From Aradus depressus (Eukaryota > Arthropoda > Insecta > Hemiptera > Aradidae): a stretch of 64,000 nucleotides of DNA. Below, in pieces: positions 42,151 through 51,666 of this stretch. Numbering within the stretch: position 1 is the stretch's first letter; each line of letters begins with the position of its first letter. A program made the translations under genes and the position numbers. The notes beneath the pieces were generated by a model that had not been told where the DNA came from, ran no database searches, and saw only the letters and a list, made by a program, of their open reading frames with translations. Where the stretch lies: NCBI GenBank assembly GCA_963662175.1, contig OY759223.1, forward strand, positions 25,087,460-25,151,459. The letters run 5' to 3'.

Positions 42151-42616
42151 TGTATTATCACAGTATATTACAACAAAATGGGTGAAATTCCACCCCGAAT
42201 GATAACACAGGCCAGCTATGAAAAAACTTTTTTGATTATTTTACCTTTCTTCTATGTATTTTGGCCTGCTGAATTCGAAAATGACACCAAAATTGCGGTA
42301 TCACATACCGTTTGCTCACTAAATGCAATTCTGCAACTCAAAAAATTAAAAAGTGAACGATGAGAACCGAAATGTTACACACAAGCAAAAAAAACTACAC
42401 TCGGTCCTTCACAACAAAGAGAAAAAGGGACTTCAAGGCTATTTGAGTAAACATTTATAAGTAAAAGTAAAAATGAGAAAATTTTTATAAAAGTATTGGT
42501 TTTCAAAGGATTTTTATTCAATTTTATGGAACCTAATCACTTTGCGGAATCAAAAAACGGGTTTAGAGTACAGGAGAGAATTGTGAAAAAATCTGATGTG
42601 ATGAAGAAAAACTGAG
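42151..42616. other. unassigned DNA
   Basis: A 61-residue frame (42178-42363) resembles nothing known. Confidence 0.5.
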
Positions 42617-42688
42617 ATTTGTTTAAGATGAACTTGAAAGAAATAAAACTTTTTTATTTATGATGTTGTCTAATTTCACCAACTATAT

Positions 42689-42736
42689 TTACATGGGAGT
42701 ACTTTCGGTATTTCTACCATCCTCAGCCAAAAGCAT
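42689..42736 (-). ncRNA. hammerhead-like ribozyme A2, left arm
   Basis: Complement identical to the A1 core: CTGAGGA, GGTA/TACC, GAAA, AGTACT, C17. Confidence 0.8.
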
Positions 42737-43051
42737 AAGAGATAAGACTAAGTTAATATTACAGAATGTCAGCCTCTCGAGGAACCCCTTACCCTTCCCC
42801 CTGGTGTTCCCCATGACGTCAGACATTCCTAAGCTAAATTGTCAACAGGTGCCTGTTAATTGTTAATACTTTATACCTAGATCTTAGAAGGGGTCACACA
42901 TTTGAAATATGGGGACCGCCTTGTCATAAAATATCTCACAGCTTGACAATTTAGCTTAGGAATTTCTGACGTCATGGGGAACACCAGGGGGAAGGGTAAG
43001 GGGTTCCTCGAGAGGCTGACATTCTGTAATATTAACTTAGTCTTATCTCTT

Positions 43052-43099
43052 ATGCTTTTGGCTGAGGATGGTAGAAATACCGAAAGTACTCCCATGTAA
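43052..43099 (+). ncRNA. hammerhead-like ribozyme A2, right arm
   Basis: Core CTGAGGA (43062-43068), unpaired T, stem II GGTA/TACC with GAAA loop, G12 at 43082, stem III AGTACT, C17 at 43091. Stem I TGG/CCA, with the outer helix weakened (GTAA for GTAT). Confidence 0.8.
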
Positions 43100-43429
43100 A
43101 TATAGTTGGTGGAATTAGACAATATATTAAATAAACAAGTTTTATTTCTTTCAAGTTCATTTGAATTATTTCACAATATCTCTGCAATAATGTCAGTTTT
43201 CATTTGTTTAAGATTCAGCACCCCAAAAATATGTACAGACAGAAGAAATTTTGAAAAACGTTATTGATGACTTGAATTTTGCAGGCCTGTGTAATCAGTT
43301 CAAAAAAAAGCTCCTTGACGCCATTTTATCCCTTCTGAATGATCGATTTTCGTGTAATGAATGTAGCAAAGGTCGAAGACGGACATCAATGACAACAATT
43401 TTCCAATCTACATCCCCCTAATATTTGAA

Positions 43430-43920
43430 AAAAGGATGGATTTTAATAGGACGAATGAATCAATTACTTTTCGTTCTCCCCCCAAAGCCTATCAACCCCT
43501 ATTGGGCTAAAACAATATTTGACTTTTGAATCCTGATATTAAATTTTGTTAGAAGAGTTTATTAGAGTATTTTCAAGACAACCCCCCCCCCCCCCCCCCC
43601 CCCACCCTTCTTTGGCTCCCTTTTTCTCTTTGATCGATTTCGCGAAAAATAATTAGGTTAGTTATTATTAGGTCCTTCTTGTCGATACATTTATTACTAT
43701 TAAATCTGCAGTTATTGGGATTTTTGAGTTGAAACCCCCCTCTGATCTACCCTTTCTGCTGATTGGAGTCGCCCTTATAGGACTTTGATATATACTGAAT
43801 ACACATATAAAAATTCATGTCGATACATTCATTCTATCCAGAAATATTGTGTTCAAAGCTAGATAATTTTTTTTTTTTTAGTTTTTGGAACCAGGAGATC
43901 GGAAAACATGAATTTCAGAC
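43430..43920 (-). repeat. GAAG-family element with poly-C expansion
   Basis: Reverse orientation: 'ttttcgttctccccccaaag', 'gacttttgaatcctgatatt', then more than 20 C at 43581-43603 where other copies have 'tcccctaatcccccct', 'gatcgatttcgcgaaaaata', and the terminal region to 43920. Confidence 0.8.
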
Positions 43921-43928
43921 CGATTTTA

Positions 43929-44158
43929 GGTTAGGTTTTATGACTTATGCCCGGGCTTTAACTACGAGGTCATATCGCCTACTACCAGAGCGCTCTTTCG
44001 TCACTCTGGTGGATATGAGCCCGACTCTACTGTGGGAGTCCTAAATTTTGCCTACACTAAATTTTTATTCATCTAGGGCAGGGGTGTTTAATGAGTACCT
44101 GACATCATACAGGCTCGGGACCATCGGTTATTGTCCCACCCGAAGGACGGAGTGCTCT
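43929..44158 (-). repeat. SINE-T copy, head-truncated
   Basis: 'ggttaggttttatgacttat' through to 'cacccgaaggacggagtgct', then cut by a family B fragment. Confidence 0.87.
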
Positions 44159-44162
44159 TAAC

Positions 44163-44222
44163 ACTGTTTTATTTTAGACCAGAACCGGTTTTCGACGCAA
44201 CAGCGTCATCATCAGTGGTTTC
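44163..44222 (-). mobile_element. family B element fragment
   Basis: 'actgttttattttagacca' and the ribozyme only, fused between a SINE-T and a GAAG end. Confidence 0.75.
44178..44219 (-). ncRNA. hammerhead-like ribozyme B, intact copy
   Basis: Complement identical to 28429-28470 in every stem and core base, including GCGTC-GAAA and AACCGGTT. Confidence 0.82.
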
Positions 44223-44316
44223 ATAACTTCCTTTATACTTGTAGCCGGGGGAGTAAATAAGGTCGGTGAATCACTCTAACGCGCTTCCCCTTCCCAAATT
44301 AATCAATTAAGTTTTT

Positions 44317-44522
44317 CAATGTTGATGGAAATCGAGGTTCTGTCGTGTAAAAGAAAATGCAAAATTTGGCCAACGTTTCGAAAACTATATATTTTCTTCT
44401 TCAGGGCCTTATAATAACTTGAGTGGATGTGTGTGGTGAAGATGTGAGTTTGTGTCCAGTGTAGTGAGTCAGAACCTCGATTTCCATCAACATTGAAAAG
44501 ATACTGTCGACTCTATTAATCA
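44317..44522. mobile_element. hammerhead-bearing element, family D
   Basis: 206 bp between exact 12-bp direct repeats AATTAAGTTTTT (44305-44316 and 44523-44534). Perfect 26-bp inverted ends (44317-44342 and 44470-44495, CAATGTTGATGGAAATCGAG then GTTCTG). A 27-nt extension (aaaagatactgtcgactcta to 44522) lies beyond the right arm only. One minus-strand ribozyme next to the left arm. Confidence 0.85.
44368..44408 (-). ncRNA. hammerhead-like ribozyme D
   Basis: Complement: stem I GGCC/GGCC (44405-44408 with 44368-44371), core CTGAAGA (44404-44398), unpaired A, stem II GAAAA/TTTTC with 7-nt loop, G12 at 44379, AA, stem III ACGT (2 bp), H17 = U at 44372. Invariant bases all present. Confidence 0.8.
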
Positions 44523-44534
44523 AATTAAGTTTTT

Positions 44535-44720
44535 GTTCTCAACCCACCATTCCACGGTTTGGGCCAAAAAGCAATAGTTGATTTCTCATACTGAATATTG
44601 AGTCGATACATTCATTATATCGGCTGTCTTTGAGTAGATGCCCTGTTCTCTGATTCTACCCTTCACTTCGGTCGATTTCGTTGAAAATGTATAGATTTCA
44701 TCCTTATGGGGCTTTGAATT
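44535..44720 (-). repeat. GAAG-family fragment
   Basis: 'ttctcaacccaccattccac', 'gttgatttctcatactgaat', 'cttcggtcgatttcgttgaa', 'tccttatggggctttgaatt'. Confidence 0.7.
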
Positions 44721-45321
44721 TCAATATAAATCAGTGTGTTTTTTTGTTTATGGACGCCGGGATGAAAATGGGGACATTCTGGAAATTCAAAACAAACGAA
44801 GTTTTGTAATTAGTCAAAAATTGCGGAGTTTTCAAACGGAATTCCTACTTTCAGATTCCAAAAAAGAAAAACAGGTTTTGGCTAGAAACAAAACAGAGAC
44901 ATCTACCTCTAGAAGAAATCTATTCCGAGTTACTCCGAAATCGTTATTCAGAAATTTCAAAAAATATCCATGTTCAAATTTTTAAAATATATATATTTTT
45001 TTACATGTAATCGTCATATTAACATGACGCTTTATAAAATATTGCGGAAGAAAAATGATGATTAGGGTTTTTTTTATTAAAAATAATATTACGCTCGTTA
45101 AAATTAATAACTGAAGCATGAGGGAAATAAGGTTATTATAATAAACCTCAGGAATTGGCTCTCTGACAAAAAAAAACCTAAAAAACCGCTGAGCAGAACC
45201 CCCGCCCCCTCCCCCCGACCTGTCCAAGCTGTTCCCTTCAGCATTATTAAAATAAATGTTTTCTCACGGATTAACTTTAACAAAATGTTATGTATGTTGT
45301 ATTTTCTACATCAGTCTAATA
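44721..45321. other. unassigned DNA
   Basis: 'gacatctacctctagaagaa' and nearby small frames are not recognisable. 44800-44870 has a weak GAAG subterminal look. Confidence 0.45.
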
Positions 45322-45331
45322 AATTATATGT

Positions 45332-45636
45332 TAGTTATTATGACTCATGCCCGGGCTTTAACTACGAGGGTCATATCGCCTACTACCAGAGCGCTCTTTC
45401 GTCACTCTAGTGGACATGAGCCCGACTCTACTGTCGGTGTCCTAAATGTTGCCTACCCTAAATTTTTATTCATATAGGGCAGGGGTGTTTAATGAGTACC
45501 TGACATCATGCAGGCTCGGAACCATCGCTTAACGTCCCATTCGAAGGACGGCGTGCTTATGTTTATTTTACTTCCCAGATAAAATAAACTAAGGGCCTCG
45601 GCCGGGTTACGAACCCACGATCTTGAGCTCAGAATG
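45332..45636 (-). repeat. SINE-T copy, 5'-truncated with TSD
   Basis: Exact AATTATATGT at 45322-45331 and 45637-45646. The tail variant 'tagttattatgactcatgcc' is at one end and the element stops within the head at 'cttgagctcag'. A truncated head with an intact TSD is evidence of target-primed reverse transcription. Confidence 0.9.
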
Positions 45637-45657
45637 AATTATATGTATTTACTTTCT

Positions 45658-46019
45658 TTTAACAACACTACGGCAGACATTTCCAAGTGAAGAGGGTGTT
45701 TTCGGTTAAATCAACTTGTTCAACTTTAGAGAGGCATCATTCACGAGTATTTAAAAAAATATTGTTGATAATTAAGGTGTGTGTATAAAAATTAGGTGTG
45801 TTCAATAATTAGGTAAGTGATGGAGAATGATTAGGTAACTAAGGGAAAATCCAAGAAAGGATTAACAATATTCATTTTCATTCACTCCTATAGATTTAGA
45901 AGGTATATGATTAATAATGATACAAACATAATTTATTTATTCCAAAAACTGGATTTACACGATTAATGCAAAATGTACCGAAATATTTAAATTTATTCCC
46001 TAAGACCACAGATGTATGA
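45658..46019. repeat. dispersed repeat, copy 2
   Basis: Partner of 36425-36740 with an extra 'gttgataattaaggtgtgtg' region. Confidence 0.75.
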
Positions 46020-46350
46020 AAACAATTTTTCGCCTATAGAATGATGTATCGACCCGACATTTTATATGTGTATCCAGAACCTTCTAAGGACGAAAACTAT
46101 TGATTTTCAGCCAAATCAACCGAAGGGAAGGAGGAGATTAAGGGGATAACTACCGATGTATCCCCAAGATTGTTTATTTTTAAATTCAAAGCCTTCAAAA
46201 ACAATAATAAGAGCGGATGTAATGAATGTGACACGAAATTTGAAAATAGGATTCCGAAGTCTGTCTGTAGGTCAACTATTGATTTTTAGCCATAAAGGTC
46301 ATTTGGATCTAGAGAGAAAGCGAAAACTTAATTGATTGATTTGTGCTACA
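46020..46350 (+). repeat. GAAG-family element, shortened
   Basis: 'gcctatagaatgatgtatcg', 'gattttcagccaaatcaacc', then 'aaatttgaaaataggattcc' and 'tttagccataaaggtcattt'. Confidence 0.7.
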
Positions 46351-47544
46351 CCCAGTAATGCCACTATGAATTTAATTTGTGAGGGAATAGGCTGAAGAGA
46401 TAACACTCCATCTTTAAAAATAGGGGTTGGTATAAGAAAGTCCTGTCATGGCAACATCTCATAAAAAAAATGTTTACCCCCTTTCAATAAAAAACTACGA
46501 ATAATAAAAACATATTTGAAATTTCGCTGCGATGTGTTACTATTTAAACATTAATTTTAAATATTCCTTAAAGAAGCTTTATTGTATTGATGATTCTTTG
46601 GTCCCCTGTAACTTTCTATTGAAATCTGAGGACATTTTGATAGTTGGAAATTTAATAAGGAACATTTTTGGTTTAGAACATTTTTCGATAGGGCTATCCG
46701 TTTTAACGTAACTCAAGGAAACGTCTGAAAAAATTGCTTCCAAGACGTCATTTTATGGTATTTTTTGGCATTTATCTCGCAAACTGGGCGTACATCGAAA
46801 AAAAATTATATCATATAAAATATGCCTTTTAGTTTTCTCTATAACTTTTATTCGTAAATATTTTTGATGACGTCATTATTATAAGCGCTATCTTGTAAAA
46901 TTGACATCATTGCGTAAATGGGGACCTGAAGTCTTGAAATTTCATTTAAAAAAAATCTTATTTTGCACGATTTTGATTGTATAACTTTCTTAAAGTTATT
47001 CACAAGATATATATATATATATCATGTGCTACGTGATATATATATATAATTTCAGAATATTGTAGGTACCACCAATTTTTTTGAGAAGGCTAGATACATA
47101 CTACTGCTGGGTGTCTTTATTTTATTTTGAGTAGTTTTTGAAGTAGTCTAGGCCGCGTTGAACATCTTATTCTTGGTCTCTTCTCCACCCTTCCACAGAG
47201 GCCCAACAACCCCACTTGACTCACACGCGAAACTACGCGATCCTCCGACTAGGCCACCACACCATAGGACCGGATCACCCACATACAGACTGTATACTGA
47301 CTAATCTACTCGCAGGCGGGCTTCCTCCTCTCTGCCGGGGGTGGTTGGCCCACCTCTCCGCATGCGCTGCCTTCAGGGGAAAAAATAATAATAATAATTA
47401 CAAAAAAAAAAAAAGAAAATTATGGGGAAATTTCTGTGTGAATGTATTAAAGAAACTGCGAAATTTATGGATTTTATGAGAAAATTTAAGTCGGATTGCG
47501 TTTTACGTCCATGTTTCCGTAAGTAAATGGAATTGTGCTGAAGT
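46351..47544. other. unassigned; repeats at 46420-46475 and 46600-46760
   Basis: 46425-46470 carries the 'ggttggtataagaaagtcct' dispersed motif. 46600-46760 matches 22190-22330. The 47010-47050 TA-rich palindrome flanks 'atcatgtgctacgtgat'. A GC-richer patch (47150-47385) has no recognisable protein. Confidence 0.5.
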
Positions 47545-48300
47545 GAAAAAAGAATCACCAGCTATGTACTTCCCCAGACGAATTAATCAGCTGTTTTCGT
47601 TTTCCCTCTGAAATTAATCAAATGTTTTGGCTGATAGTCCTGAGACTCCTGAATCCTCATAATTTCAGGTCGTCATTACATCGGCAGTTATTGGAGTTTT
47701 CGAGTTAAGTCGTCTTCCTTCCCCCCTAATCACACCCCTTTGTTTTAGCGGATTTGGCTGATCTGGATACACATATAAAATTGTGTATCGATACACATAT
47801 AAAATTGTGTATCGATACATTTATTCTATCGAGAGTTATCTATCGATTGCACAATTTCTCCTATACTTCGTACATTTCGGGGCTGCTCGGCCTAGTAAAA
47901 AATAGACAACTGTCTGTTCTTTGAAGCAAGTTGCCGGTGAATCACTAGCAATGTACTTCCCCAGCGAAAATTAACCAAATTGGCAGTCATTTCTCTAATG
48001 CCAATTCATTGAAAATCAATAATTGACAACAGTGGCTTGAAGATGATGTCTTCACCCACTCGCCCACAGTACTCGACCAGCAGCCAGTGACGACAGTTTC
48101 CACCGAAAGGTACAATAACAGTCATACTGGCGGAACTAACCCCTTCAATAATTGACTTACATAACGACTTCTGAATCCTCATACTACAATTCGTGTCGAT
48201 ACATTCATTACATTGGCAGTTGGGGGTTTGTGTGTCCTCTTTGAAGTTAGGGGTTTGGAAAATATAAAATTCCTGTAAAAATCAACATTGATTTTCATAT
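47545..48300 (-). repeat. two GAAG-family copies, reverse
   Basis: First from 'agctatgtacttccccagac' to 'atttctcctatacttcgtac' (47880), with a tandem duplication of 'cgatacacatataaaattgt' near 47770. Second from 'gcaatgtacttccccagcga' to about 48300. Confidence 0.75.
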
Positions 48301-48504
48301 TACATTTTCAATATAGGTGGTTATATAATCAATCATTATGAAGTAAATTCACAGCACATATAACACACATAGGTAACTGCCTATGTGATGAATGTATCGA
48401 CACTAAATTTATTATGTTTATAATCTAATGTTACAGGGGTACAATATGTTTTTATTTCAATTTAAATTGATCTAGTAGGTGTCTGTGTTTTTTAGTTTTT
48501 TTGT

Positions 48505-48735
48505 GGTATAGGTAATAGGTTATTATTGAGACTTAGTTAATAGGTTATTATTGAGACTTAGTTAATAGGTTAATATTGAGATATAGTTAATATTGTGATA
48601 TAGTTAATAGGTTAATATTGAGATATAGTTAATATTGTGATATAGTTTATAGGTTAATATTGTGATATAGTTAATAGGTTAATATTGAGATATAGTTAAT
48701 ATTGTGATATAGTTAATAGGTTATTATTGATATAT
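48505..48735. repeat. minisatellite
   Basis: About nine variants of GATATAGTTAATAGGTTAAT with 'attgag' spacers, mixing units of about 25 and 41 bp. Confidence 0.85.
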
Positions 48736-48774
48736 ATTATTTTTCTGATTTAATTTTGATATAGTATGGTAGTC

Positions 48775-48870
48775 CCCCCCCCCCCCCCCCCTCCTGTTCT
48801 TTCCCCCTCCCTCACTCTTCTCCTCCTACCCCTCCCCACCCCCCACCCCCTCCCGCCCTCTATCTTGCTT
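48775..48870. repeat. poly-C and C-rich low complexity
   Basis: 18-20 consecutive C from 48775, then 80 bp of CCCTCC-rich sequence, abrupt against AT-rich flanks. Confidence 0.8.
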
Positions 48871-49004
48871 GACCTTTTTTAATATATTACCACCAGTCAT
48901 AATTTTGTATCCTGTACACATAAAAATGCTCTAACCAGCGAAATATATTGTGTCTTTTATATAAATATAGTGGAATTTTTGACTCGTTCTAGTATTTATT
49001 ATGT

Positions 49005-49085
49005 TTAGCCCAAACTGTCGATTGGTTTTGGAGGTAAGAGAGCTTACACTTAATTTATTCGTGGTGGGGATGTACGTTTATAAGA
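49005..49085 (+). repeat. GAAG-family tail fragment
   Basis: 'agcccaaactgtcgattggt', 'ttggaggtaagagagcttac', 'attcgtggtggggatgtacg'. Confidence 0.65.
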
Positions 49086-49243
49086 CCAGTCTCATGCCCT
49101 GCCTGGTGAGTCTCCTCGGCACGCTCACGCGTTCCCCCGCGTCCCCCCTCGTCCCGTGATCGTGGGTAGTCCCACTAAATTGGTCTCTGTTTGTATACAC
49201 GTTTTAGTATTTTTAGTTATCACAGGTATAATCATTTATTATT

Positions 49244-49871
49244 CATAATATCCCAAGAGTTGAGAACTTCAGGTATCTCGGGTCCACGGTAACTAGCATC
49301 AACTCCATGTTGGAGGAGGTGGACAGAAGACTTCTGCAGGCCCAAAGAGCGTATTTCTCTGTCATCAAGCTGCTACGGTCCAGAGCCTTGTCAAGGAACC
49401 TGAAGTATAGGATCTACAGCTCCATGGTAAAGCCCGTTCTGATCTATGGGTGTGAAACCTGGACCCTGACTTCACATCTGGAGAAACGTTTCCAGACGTT
49501 TGAAAATAAAGTGCTGAGGAAGATAGCAGGTCCGGTCAAGGATAGAGAAACCCAAGAGTGGAGGATCAGAACCAACAGGGAGCTGAGGGACATCTTCTGG
49601 CAACACCCGACCGTAATTGCAAATATGAAATCACGGCGCTTAAGATGGGCTGGACACGTGGTGAGAAGCGGACAGCAGACAGCCATAGGACGCTCAGGTC
49701 CAAGGAGCCAGATCACGAGGAAGACCAAGGCTGAGGTGGGCTGACCTGGTGAAGAAGGATGCTGTGGAACACCACGTGGTGAACTGGCGACCGGTGGCGC
49801 ACGACAGATCGCGGTGGAGAAGGCTAGTGTGGCTGAGGATCTTCAGGGTTCGTCGCCAACGGAGTAAGTAA
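49244..49871 (+). pseudogene. non-LTR retrotransposon RT C-terminal domain
   Basis: The longest coding remnant in the window. The frame opens IPRVENFRYLGSTVTS upstream of the first ATG, passes RRLLQAQRAYFSVIKLLRSR, KPVLIYGCETWTLT, FENKVLRKIAGPVKDRETQE, and SRRLRWAGHVVRSG. These are the consecutive conserved blocks that follow the RT domain in arthropod non-LTR elements. At about 49735 the frame ends, and the continuation (RLRWADLVKKDA...NWRPVAHDRSRWRRL) is read one base over to a stop at 49869-49871. The RT catalytic region itself is absent, so this is a 5'-truncated, frameshifted copy. Confidence 0.88.
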
Positions 49872-49950
49872 TTCATAATATTAGTAATTTTTACTTATAC
49901 ATGTATTATAAGGAAGTATTATAATCGTGTGAAAATTTGAGATCGAATCG

Positions 49951-50053
49951 TGGCTCATGTCCTCCAGAAGTGACGAAAAGCGCTCTGGTAGTAGGCGATA
50001 TGACCTCGTAGTTGAAGTCCGAGCATGAGTCATGAAACCTAACCTAACCTATA
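49951..50053 (+). repeat. SINE-T copy, 3' third only
   Basis: 'ggctcatgtcctccagaagt' through 'gagcatgagtcatgaaacct' to 'aacctaacct'. Confidence 0.87.
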
Positions 50054-50822
50054 CGTGATGCGGCCATTACAATTTCTTATACCAACCAAATAGTGTACAC
50101 ATCACTCATCCTCTCTCTCCCAAATTAATTTTTTACTGGTATTATTGGCCTAGAGTTTGCCAGAGATAAAAAACTGAGTTAAGATTCACAGGTATATTGT
50201 GGAAACTTAAAATAAATACTGGGTTCTGGGCATCTGACACGGTAGCTTCAGACACAGTTTTCATTCAACATCTGAAGAGAAATAAATCCCTTGTGATATT
50301 CAACTCCCCAACTGATACTTGAGATAGTAACAAGCTTGTGCCGTTATCCTGCATAGGTTCATTTTCTCAGTGATAGACAGATGGGCTAAATGCCCAAAAA
50401 TGTTTGTATCTTTTTTTTTTTTTTTTTTTTTTTTTTTCAGAATTATATTTTGGTCATATGGAAGGATCTAAAGATCTTTAGTGTGTGAGTTGATTAGCAA
50501 ATGATAAATCTACTTGATAAATTTAAGACTTAATTTTCCAGAAATAAAAAATAAGAAAGAATAATGGAAAAGTATCTAGATCATACATTGAAGGGTTCCG
50601 TGGGTCTAAAATGCCTTAGTAAAAGGGCATCTTTATCATGAAAATTCGTTGACTCTTATATTTTTGTCTTTATTTCCTTGTATTTTTATTTTTATTTTTT
50701 CATGTAATATGAATATTGATATTGACAAAAACATTGCAAAATAACTATATTATTCACCTGACTGATGTTCAATATATTATTGTTCAGCTGATTAGTGATC
50801 AGCTGATAATTGTTCAAGTATT
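50054..50822. other. unassigned DNA
   Basis: Contains the 'cttataccaacca' dispersed motif (50078) and a 29-nt poly-T at 50409. No gene. Confidence 0.5.
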
Positions 50823-51142
50823 GTCTCATGCCCGGGTATTACTAAGAGGTCATATCGCCTACTACCAGAGTGCTCTTTCGTTGTTCTGTTGGACATGAGC
50901 CCGACTGTACTCTGGAAGTCCTAAATTTTTCCAAACCCAAGTTTATTCAACTAGGTAGGGTTGGGATTTTTAAAGAGTACCTGACATCGTACATGCTCGG
51001 GACAGTTGCTTAACGTCCCATCTGAAGGACGGCGTGCTCAAGTTTTTTTTACCTCCCAGATAAAATAAACTAAGGGCCTCGGCCGGGTTACGAACCCACG
51101 ATCTTGAGCTAAGTACGCAAGCAATCTACCTCTGAGCTAACA
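50823..51142 (-). repeat. SINE-T copy, nearly full length
   Basis: 'tctcatgcccgggtattact' to the head 'aatctacctctgagctaac'. The A-box side differs from other copies (ctctgagctaac). Confidence 0.87.
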
Positions 51143-51557
51143 AATTTTCGATGGACCCTCCTTCCCCAATTTTATTTCGCACCGCAGTGAATTTTATATC
51201 ATTTTATTATTGATATTTATTTATTAAACCGGATAAGAAATAAATAAAAATGAAAATATATCTGATGTGGGCAGAATAGGATTTTCATATATCAACCATA
51301 TTTCTCTCTTTTCCTTTCTTTTGAAATTACAAAGAAAACTGCTGACGCCATACTAGTATATACCCCAATAATTGAAATGATTGATTTTAGAGAGAGAAAG
51401 GGGAAGGGATGGGATCTGTAAAAATGTGGTTGATATAAAAAAAGTTCTGTCATTACATAAATTAAAAATTAAAATACATATATCAATAATAATTATTGAT
51501 TGAGTTATTTGTTTATTTATATTTGTGCATTTATAGCATATATTTGTATAAAATTAT
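51143..51557. other. unassigned DNA
   Basis: Contains 'gggatctgtaaaaatgtggt' (51414), the dispersed motif seen at 1005. Otherwise nothing. Confidence 0.5.
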
Positions 51558-51600
51558 GCTAGCCGGCTCTTGAGGTTGCTCTCTTCATCATGCAGTCTAC
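51558..51600 (-). ncRNA. remnant of hammerhead-like ribozyme C
   Basis: 'gctagccggctcttgaggtt' and 'catgcagtctac' align with 29954-30005, but the core (ATGATGA) and GAAA (now AAGA) are altered. Confidence 0.5.
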
Positions 51601-51666
51601 ATGATACAAATTATTATTTACTAAGAAGCTACAAAATATAATCGCCAAGACATATAGATTATATGA

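Larger units (their letters stand above)
42630..43201. mobile_element. hammerhead-bearing palindromic element, family A, copy 2
   Basis: 572 bp between exact 13-bp direct repeats ATTTGTTTAAGAT (42617-42629 and 43202-43214). Inverted arms of about 210 bp (including 'ggggttcctcgagaggctga' on the right and its complement on the left) carry outward-facing ribozymes. The right end has the 44-nt extension (tgaattatttcacaatatct onward) that is at the left in copy 1, so this copy is inverted relative to copy 1. The arms are longer than in copy 1 and surround a unique centre near 42850. Confidence 0.88.
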
